NCBI GenBank assembly: GCA_964371945.1
Contig: CAYJPA010000078.1
Location: 1-29,743, forward strand
Direction of reading: 5' to 3'
Length of the DNA: 29,743 bases
Source: CAYJPA01 sp964371945
Lineage (GTDB): Bacteria > Chloroflexota > Chloroflexia > Thermomicrobiales > UBA6265
The notes under the pieces: model-generated
What the model was told of the DNA's origin: nothing
What the model saw: only the letters and a program-made list of their open reading frames with translations
Databases searched by the model: none
Shown: one piece after another, positions 25,864 to 29,743 of the stretch
Layout: every line of letters begins with the position of its first letter
How positions within the stretch are numbered: position 1 is the first letter of the stretch
Made by a program: the position numbers and the translations under genes

Positions 25864-26090
25864 GATCGGACGCCTTCCGGCCAAGCGGGATCGAACCGGA
25901 TCGCGGGCTCGGAGTCGTCGAGGTCGAGGTTTTCGAGATCGCCCGCCAGGATGTGCATCTCGCGCAAGCGTTGCGCGATCACGGGCAGCCGCTCAACGGG
26001 GAAATTCAAGTTCGCGATTCCCCCCAGGGACGCAACGAGCTCCTCAGTAATTTCAGCTGCCGCTGGGGGCAGTGTCTTGCGGTCCGTCAC
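25860..26090 (-). CDS. AtzG/GatC-like small amidase subunit
   Basis: A 76-residue protein with an N-terminal helix region (ITEELVASLGGIANLNFP), a central helix (ERLPVIAQRLREMHILAGDL) and a short acidic end (LDDSEPAIRFDPAW). This resembles the small GatC/AtzG (DUF4089-type) subunits that wrap their amidase partner through the C-terminal 'EPA-x-x-F-x-P' tail. Such subunits stabilise the large amidase. The gene starts with GTG, preceded by AGGAG, and its stop overlaps the amidase ATG, which supports a complex. The family call rests on size, motif and context. Confidence 0.7.
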   Translation of the reverse strand: MTDRKTLPPAAAEITEELVASLGGIANLNFPVERLPVIAQRLREMHILAGDLENLDLDDSEPAIRFDPAWPEGVRS

Positions 26091-26260
26091 CGGTTCTCCT
26101 TACCCGATCTTCACGGGCATGTGTCGACTTCGTCTTAATGGATTGTACGCCGGTGTCCCGAGATCGACTCGCGGCGGATGGAGGGGCAAGCAGATGAAAC
26201 TAGACATAACGTTTCGTGGACGCGATTGGTTCCGGAGGGGTATGGGAGTGATTCGAACGA

Positions 26261-27076
26261 CTAGAGGTGCTTGAGGAACAAATAGGGGTGGTTGAGAAAG
26301 TCACGGGTGATCACGACGTGATCGATCTCCTCATACGGAACTTGTGAAATCTGACCGTCGTCGAAGCTGTAAATCGTCGCGCCTGGATACGCCATGAGCA
26401 TTGGGGAGTGCGTGGCGATGATGAATTGGGCCTCTCGGGTTTCGACCGCGTCTTTGATCATCGCCAGGAGCGCGATCTGACGTCGCGGTGACAGCGGAGC
26501 TTCAGGTTCGTCAAGCAGAAAGAGTCCGTCAGGCACGAGCCGTGCTTGAAAAAGTGCCAGGAACGCCTCGCCATGAGAACGTGTGTCCAGACCCTCGCCG
26601 TAGCTCGATTCCAACGCCGCGAGTTGACCGGCATGAGGCATCATGGCGAATCCTCGCGCTCGATCTGAGATCGTGTCGTCGTTTTTGAGCGTCTCAAGCT
26701 CTTCGCGGAATTCGTCGCGTGACTCCTGTATGGCTTTCGCGTAGCCGAAAAAGTCCTCGGCGCGCATGTAGAAGCCGCGATGGGTTCGCTTGGACCAGAT
26801 GAGGCGTAGCTCACGTGCCAATTGCTGCGCGGCCTGAAGCGTCGAGTCGGTTGCGGCCTGGGCACTGCCGACCGTGATCGATCTCGCGGCGGCAGCGACC
26901 GCTTCGAGCAGTGTCGACTTGCCGCTGCCGTTCTCCCCGACGAAGAAGGTCACGGGCGATTCCAGCGACAGCGACTCGCCGGCTAACGCCTGTATCGCCG
27001 GAACCGAAAACGGAAATGCTCGGGGCGACTCGTCATCGCTCAGTTTTAAGGCGACCGACCGGAGATGATTCGACAT
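26261..27076 (-). CDS. AAA family ATPase (ABC/RecF-like, AAA_21 type)
   Basis: A 271-residue stand-alone ATPase. Walker A is VGENGSGKST (46-55), then an insertion rich in charged helix (ESRDEFREELETLKNDD), a signature-like SHGEAFL, Walker B DGLFLLDEPEAPLSP and the H-loop FIIATHSPML. This is the COG3910-type predicted ATPase, related to OLD/RecF/ABC ATPases, with no transmembrane or nuclease domain. Function is not established. It starts 20 bases after hicB-2 and so may be in the same transcript. Its start has AGG at short distance. About 170 bases beyond its stop separate it from the AtzG-like gene. Confidence 0.85.
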   Translation of the reverse strand: MSNHLRSVALKLSDDESPRAFPFSVPAIQALAGESLSLESPVTFFVGENGSGKSTLLEAVAAAARSITVGSAQAATDSTLQAAQQLARELRLIWSKRTHRGFYMRAEDFFGYAKAIQESRDEFREELETLKNDDTISDRARGFAMMPHAGQLAALESSYGEGLDTRSHGEAFLALFQARLVPDGLFLLDEPEAPLSPRRQIALLAMIKDAVETREAQFIIATHSPMLMAYPGATIYSFDDGQISQVPYEEIDHVVITRDFLNHPYLFLKHL

Positions 27077-27096
27077 AGCAACCTAAGAGAACATGA

Positions 27097-27327
27097 TCAA
27101 GCTGCTGCTACAGCAGCGAGACGAGGTTCTGGGAGACTCTTGCCCTGTTCAGGAGAGAGCTCGACCAGCATTTCCAGCACTTCTTGACCATTCTTGACTG
27201 CTTCCTCATCGGTATTGCCGTGCGTCACAGGATTTGCAGCTCGATCGTCCCACTCCGGCAGAGTCACGAGAAACGAATTGTCTTCATTCGACCATTGAAT
27301 CAGCATCGACCAACGAAGTTGGCTCAC
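27097..27327 (-). CDS. hicB: HicB-family antitoxin, second copy (hicB-2)
   Basis: A 76-residue HicB: LRWSMLIQWSNEDNSFLVTL, PEWDDRAANPVTHGNTDEEA and a short C-terminal Ala tail, with no DNA-binding domain. It is the antitoxin type that neutralises a HicA mRNA-cleaving toxin. It is about half identical to the neighbouring hicB-1, so the two arose by duplication. Its GTG start overlaps by one base the TAG of a broken hicA relic (TAGTG), as in an intact operon. It may now be an orphan antitoxin, or cross-neutralise HicA-1. Confidence 0.85.
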   Translation of the reverse strand: MSQLRWSMLIQWSNEDNSFLVTLPEWDDRAANPVTHGNTDEEAVKNGQEVLEMLVELSPEQGKSLPEPRLAAVAAA

Positions 27328-27456
27328 TATTGCTCCATCGTTGCCGCTCGTAATCGAGCGATCACGCGTCGAACATCCGACTCCTGTTAAGGCTTCGCGT
27401 CGTCGCTCAACCTTAGGGCGATCGATCGCGGGTGGTTCGTCACCACGGCGCCTGGC
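27327..27456 (-). pseudogene. hicA: hicA toxin relic (C-terminal part with in-frame stop)
   Basis: In the gap between the two hicB genes, the frame ending in the TAG at 27329-27327 reads SDDAKP-stop-QESDVRRVIARLRAATMEQ. The intact HicA next door has SDAKPYQEKEVRRALLRVGE, so this is a HicA C-terminus with a TAA stop (27389-27387) where Tyr should be. The preceding residues (ALRL) keep only partial similarity, and the toxin N-terminus with the catalytic GSH motif is absent. The original stop still overlaps the hicB-2 GTG. Confidence 0.7.
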
Positions 27457-27696
27457 TTATGCCGCCGAGGTGCTGGATGACACTACGTTGGGTTCTGGCA
27501 GTGTCTCACCGTGCTGGATCGCCGACTCGGTCAAAGCCGTGATCGCATCGAGCCCGTTGCTGACTGCTTCCTGATAGGTGTCGCCGTGGGTCACCGGGTT
27601 GTTGACTCGGCCTTCCCAGTCTGGCAGCGAAACGAGGTACGCCTGGTCTTCGTCCGACCACTGAATGACCATCATGTATCGGGGGAGGTCCTTCAC
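27457..27696 (-). CDS. hicB: HicB-family antitoxin, first copy (hicB-1)
   Basis: A 79-residue HicB antitoxin: MMVIQWSDEDQAYLVSLPDW, NNPVTHGDTYQEAVSNG and a C-terminal Ser/Ala tail. It should bind and block HicA-1, which is translationally coupled to it: the GTG start at 27696 overlaps the hicA-1 stop (GTGA), and GGAGGT lies eight bases upstream. A longer frame from 27831 was rejected because it runs inside hicA-1. No DNA-binding domain is present, so autoregulation would need the pair itself or a separate factor. Confidence 0.87.
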   Translation of the reverse strand: MKDLPRYMMVIQWSDEDQAYLVSLPDWEGRVNNPVTHGDTYQEAVSNGLDAITALTESAIQHGETLPEPNVVSSSTSAA

Positions 27697-27914
27697 CGTG
27701 TCGCACCTCCGTCTGGTTCGCCTACGCGAAGCAACGCGCGTCGAACTTCCTTCTCCTGATAGGGCTTGGCATCGCTCCCATCGTTTCCGGCGAGGTTTAC
27801 CGTTATTTCTGAATTGTCTCCATGTCTCCAAATCTGATGACTGCCAGTCTGGTGATCAATCATGAATCCTCCTGCCCGAAGGTCGGCCCGCAACTCCCTG
27901 AGTTTCCGAGGCAT
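27693..27914 (-). CDS. hicA: HicA-family toxin (mRNA interferase)
   Basis: A 73-residue HicA toxin. LRAGGFMIDHQTGSHQIWRH carries the catalytic His (about 26) in the GSH motif, on the usual beta-alpha-beta-beta-alpha (dsRBD-like) fold, and SDAKPYQEKEVRRALL is the C-terminal helix. HicA cleaves mRNA until blocked by HicB. The start at 27914 (MPRKLREL) has AGGA four bases upstream, a short spacing. An ATG at 27935 lies just after a TATACT, so a leaderless or very short leader transcript is possible. It is the upstream gene of an intact hicAB-1 pair, with the duplicated pair just below it. Confidence 0.87.
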   Translation of the reverse strand: MPRKLRELRADLRAGGFMIDHQTGSHQIWRHGDNSEITVNLAGNDGSDAKPYQEKEVRRALLRVGEPDGGATR

Positions 27915-28040
27915 GAGTTCCTCATATCCCTCCATCTTGAGTATAAGGGTGTTCAGGGCGTTGGGAGCTCCGACGCTCAGCGCGGCTGACGACTTCCCCA
28001 TTGATACGTTTCAATCAGACACGAATCGCGGCGTGTTGGC

Positions 28041-29081
28041 CTAACTGGTGGCGAACGAAACGAGCAGTTCGACACAATGATCGAGGTCGTTTTCGTCGAC
28101 GGTTTCGATCGGCGAGTGCGTGTAGCGTGTGGGATAAGTCAGCAACGCGACTTCTGCGCCGCGTTTGAGTAGCGCGGCCGCGTCGCTTCCGTACATTTGG
28201 TAGATCGCCTGTTGCACCGGAATCTGATGATCCCGGGCCATCGCGACCAATGAGTTGCTGAGTTTGCGTGAATAGTGCGCCGTCATGTCCTGGTAGACCA
28301 CGACCGGCCCACGGCCGAGTTTCGACGGAAAGTCGCGTTTGTCAGGCCCAGGGATGTCGCCGGTCAGGCCGACATCGAGGTTGATACAGAGATCGACATC
28401 GATCGTGTCCATGACGCTCGACGCCCCAACGAGTCCATTCTCTTCCTGGATCGTCGACGCCAGCCACACTTCGTACGCCAGATCATCGCGACCAGCCAAT
28501 CGCTCGCCGGCTCGGGTAGCGATGGCAAGCGCCGCGCGATCATCCATCGCTTTTCCGACGATGTGGGTTGCCCCGAGTCGACGGACCTTGGGGTTCCAGA
28601 TGATCCGGCACCCGGCATGGATGCCCATCGCTTCCGCTTCCGCCCGAGTACCGGCGCCGATATCGACAAACCAGTCGTTCCACTGGTAGCGGAACGCCGG
28701 GTCGTCCCGGTTGCCGACCACATGACCGCTTGCGGTCGCAAAAACTCCCTCGATGTTGCCGCTGCTGGTGACGACGAGAGCCGGTTGGTTGAGCGGCATC
28801 ACCCAGCGAGGCGGGTATCCGCGGGTGTCGCCGTAGTACGGCCAGAGATGGAGAAAGCCGTCGTCGGAGATTGATTTCACCATGAAGCAGATCTCGTCGG
28901 CATGAGCCATGATCACGAGCCGTCTGCCGGTTCCGCCGACCTTGGCCAAGATGTTGTTCACGCGGGTGCGCTTCAGTTCCGTGCTGAATGTGCCCCATCG
29001 TTCGGCGATCCAATCCTGAACCGGATCTTCGTGCCCGATGGGACCGGGGATTTCACATAACGTCTTGACCAAATCAAACAT
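28041..29081 (-). CDS. M42 family metallopeptidase (aminopeptidase)
   Basis: A 346-residue co-catalytic zinc aminopeptidase of family M42 (glutamyl or TET-type). Metal and catalytic residues are visible: H60 and D62 in IMAHADEICF, D180 in KAMDDRAAL, the catalytic Glu pair about 213-214 in TIQEENGLVGA, D236 in CINLDVGLTG and the final His in TRYTHSPIET. Substrate preference (acidic N-terminal residues or broad) cannot be read off. Such enzymes form large dodecamers in related organisms. Length is normal. It is followed by 126 bases before hicA-1. A divergent spacer of 250 bases separates it from the pyrophosphatase-like gene. Confidence 0.92.
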   Translation of the reverse strand: MFDLVKTLCEIPGPIGHEDPVQDWIAERWGTFSTELKRTRVNNILAKVGGTGRRLVIMAHADEICFMVKSISDDGFLHLWPYYGDTRGYPPRWVMPLNQPALVVTSSGNIEGVFATASGHVVGNRDDPAFRYQWNDWFVDIGAGTRAEAEAMGIHAGCRIIWNPKVRRLGATHIVGKAMDDRAALAIATRAGERLAGRDDLAYEVWLASTIQEENGLVGASSVMDTIDVDLCINLDVGLTGDIPGPDKRDFPSKLGRGPVVVYQDMTAHYSRKLSNSLVAMARDHQIPVQQAIYQMYGSDAAALLKRGAEVALLTYPTRYTHSPIETVDENDLDHCVELLVSFATS

Positions 29082-29331
29082 CAGGGTACCGCCGTTGATT
29101 GCGGACTTTGCCCGCGGCTATGTTCCGGATGGCGCAGCATATCGATGCCTGCATTTACCCGCAAGCATTGTTTGAGCGAATTGGACGAGTTTTACATAAA
29201 TCCCTTTTGTGAGACCCCGGTTGGCTAGTTCATCACAGATTCGACGGAGTCTCATGACTGCTAATTCTGGAGCGGTGTCGTATCGTTCGGAATCGATTTT
29301 AATGTGTTGAGTAACGGTGAAGGATGGCCTG

Positions 29332-29694
29332 GTGTCGAAGTCTCCAATGACGAACTGGGACGAGCTCGAGTCCTTGATTGCACGCAACGGATTCACGATC
29401 GATCGACCAACAGGATCGGCACACTCGCGCTACCCTGATTGGATTTATCCCGTTGACTACGGCTCGATCCCAGGAACCGTTGGCGCGGATGGCGCCGAGA
29501 TCGACATCTTCGTCGGCACGTCATCAACGGGCCTGACCGGGGTGCTCAGGACCCGGGACGACCTGAAAAACGATAGAGAGATCAAACTCCTATGGAATGT
29601 CTCCGAAATCGATGTCTCGATTATCGTCGAGTTTCTGCGTCGCGGCGGACTCTCGGTTCGAGTGCAACTGCGAGAACCTCAGAACGCCCCGTAG
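29332..29694 (+). CDS. Inorganic pyrophosphatase-like protein
   Basis: A 120-residue protein with the family I pyrophosphatase-like core: FTIDRPTGSAHSRYPDWIYP, then VDYGSIPGTVGADGAEIDIF (matching DYG-x-I-P-x-T-x-x-x-D-G-x-x-x-D) and LTGVLRTRDDLKNDREIKLL (matching a late D-D and K). It is shorter than classical ~170-residue enzymes and matches the short pyrophosphatase-like proteins found in many bacteria. Several catalytic acids appear kept, but the activity is unproven. The GTG at 29332 has AAGGA seven bases upstream and was preferred over the GTG at 29317 and the ATG at 29347. Confidence 0.8.
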   Translation: MSKSPMTNWDELESLIARNGFTIDRPTGSAHSRYPDWIYPVDYGSIPGTVGADGAEIDIFVGTSSTGLTGVLRTRDDLKNDREIKLLWNVSEIDVSIIVEFLRRGGLSVRVQLREPQNAP

Positions 29695-29743
29695 CGAACC
29701 ACAAGGACAATGTTATGTCGAGTCAAAGTCGCTAACTACCCGT

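Noticed and set aside
26211..26262. A tRNA-like 3' segment (TTCGAA with flanks resembling a T-arm) downstream of the AAA ATPase
   Set aside because: The flanking bases do not pair as a T-stem and no acceptor or anticodon arm is present, so it is not a tRNA or an obvious attachment site.
29118..29396. A minus-strand open frame of up to 92 residues between the M42 peptidase and the pyrophosphatase-like gene
   Set aside because: It has no ribosome binding site and no recognisable family, and its start would lie inside the well-supported plus-strand gene. A short true gene starting at an internal ATG cannot be excluded.

Overview
The window reads as a scaffold from a GC-rich member of the Chloroflexota, probably Thermomicrobia / Sphaerobacter-like. 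This is inferred from gene content and style: RNase J, a stand-alone TrpB2-type PLP enzyme, short Chloroflexota-type orphan proteins, GTG starts, and many 4-base ATGA/GTGA gene overlaps. No rRNA or tRNA gene was found, so the placement is unproven. A run of 100 Ns at 13285-13384 marks a scaffold join. No prophage, insertion sequence or CRISPR array was seen.

Layout. 1-6179 (minus strand) is a housekeeping and genome-maintenance block: an unknown protein, uvrC, a threonylcarbamoyl-AMP synthase (tsaC type), a membrane protein, a small coiled-coil protein, rarA and the first codons of rph. 6371-9540 (plus) holds a degenerate DUF2064-like protein overlapping an AlkA-type DNA glycosylase, then a DedA membrane protein and a GNAT acetyltransferase broken by an apparent one-base insertion. 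9638-15249 (minus) is a very large secreted protein of about fourteen cysteine-containing Cna-B-like domains, interrupted by the gap. A 506-base regulatory-looking spacer separates it from a divergent secreted protein with an internal duplication (15756-16862). 17148-18962 is RNase J. 18969-22433 (minus) holds a TauE/SafE permease, the TrpB2-type enzyme, and a VOC protein overlapping a methyltransferase. 22550-24099 (plus) is a nitrilase overlapping a GNAT acetyltransferase. 24216-26090 (minus) is an AtzG/GatC-like small subunit, an amidase and a 74-residue orphan. 26261-29081 (minus) holds an M42 aminopeptidase, a tandem hicAB locus whose second hicA is a relic, and an AAA ATPase. The window closes with a pyrophosphatase-like protein on the plus strand.

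The outstanding item is the giant surface protein. Nearly every domain has a Lys in its first strand, a Glu before a P-x-G-Y-like turn, and an Asn in a closing C-x-W-F-N motif, the arrangement used by Cna-B domains to form internal Lys-Asn isopeptide bonds. Each domain also has four Cys, so it may be both isopeptide- and disulfide-locked. The two sides of the N-gap end in exact 55-base repeats, which points to a collapsed tandem array. The simplest filling is 263 bases plus any number of 387-base units, and it restores one reading frame of at least 1924 residues.

Metabolic context is mixed: nitrilase plus amidase/AtzG suggests use of nitriles and amides, while UvrC, RarA and the AlkA-type glycosylase cover DNA damage. 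The hicAB tandem is the only accessory, defence-like element seen.
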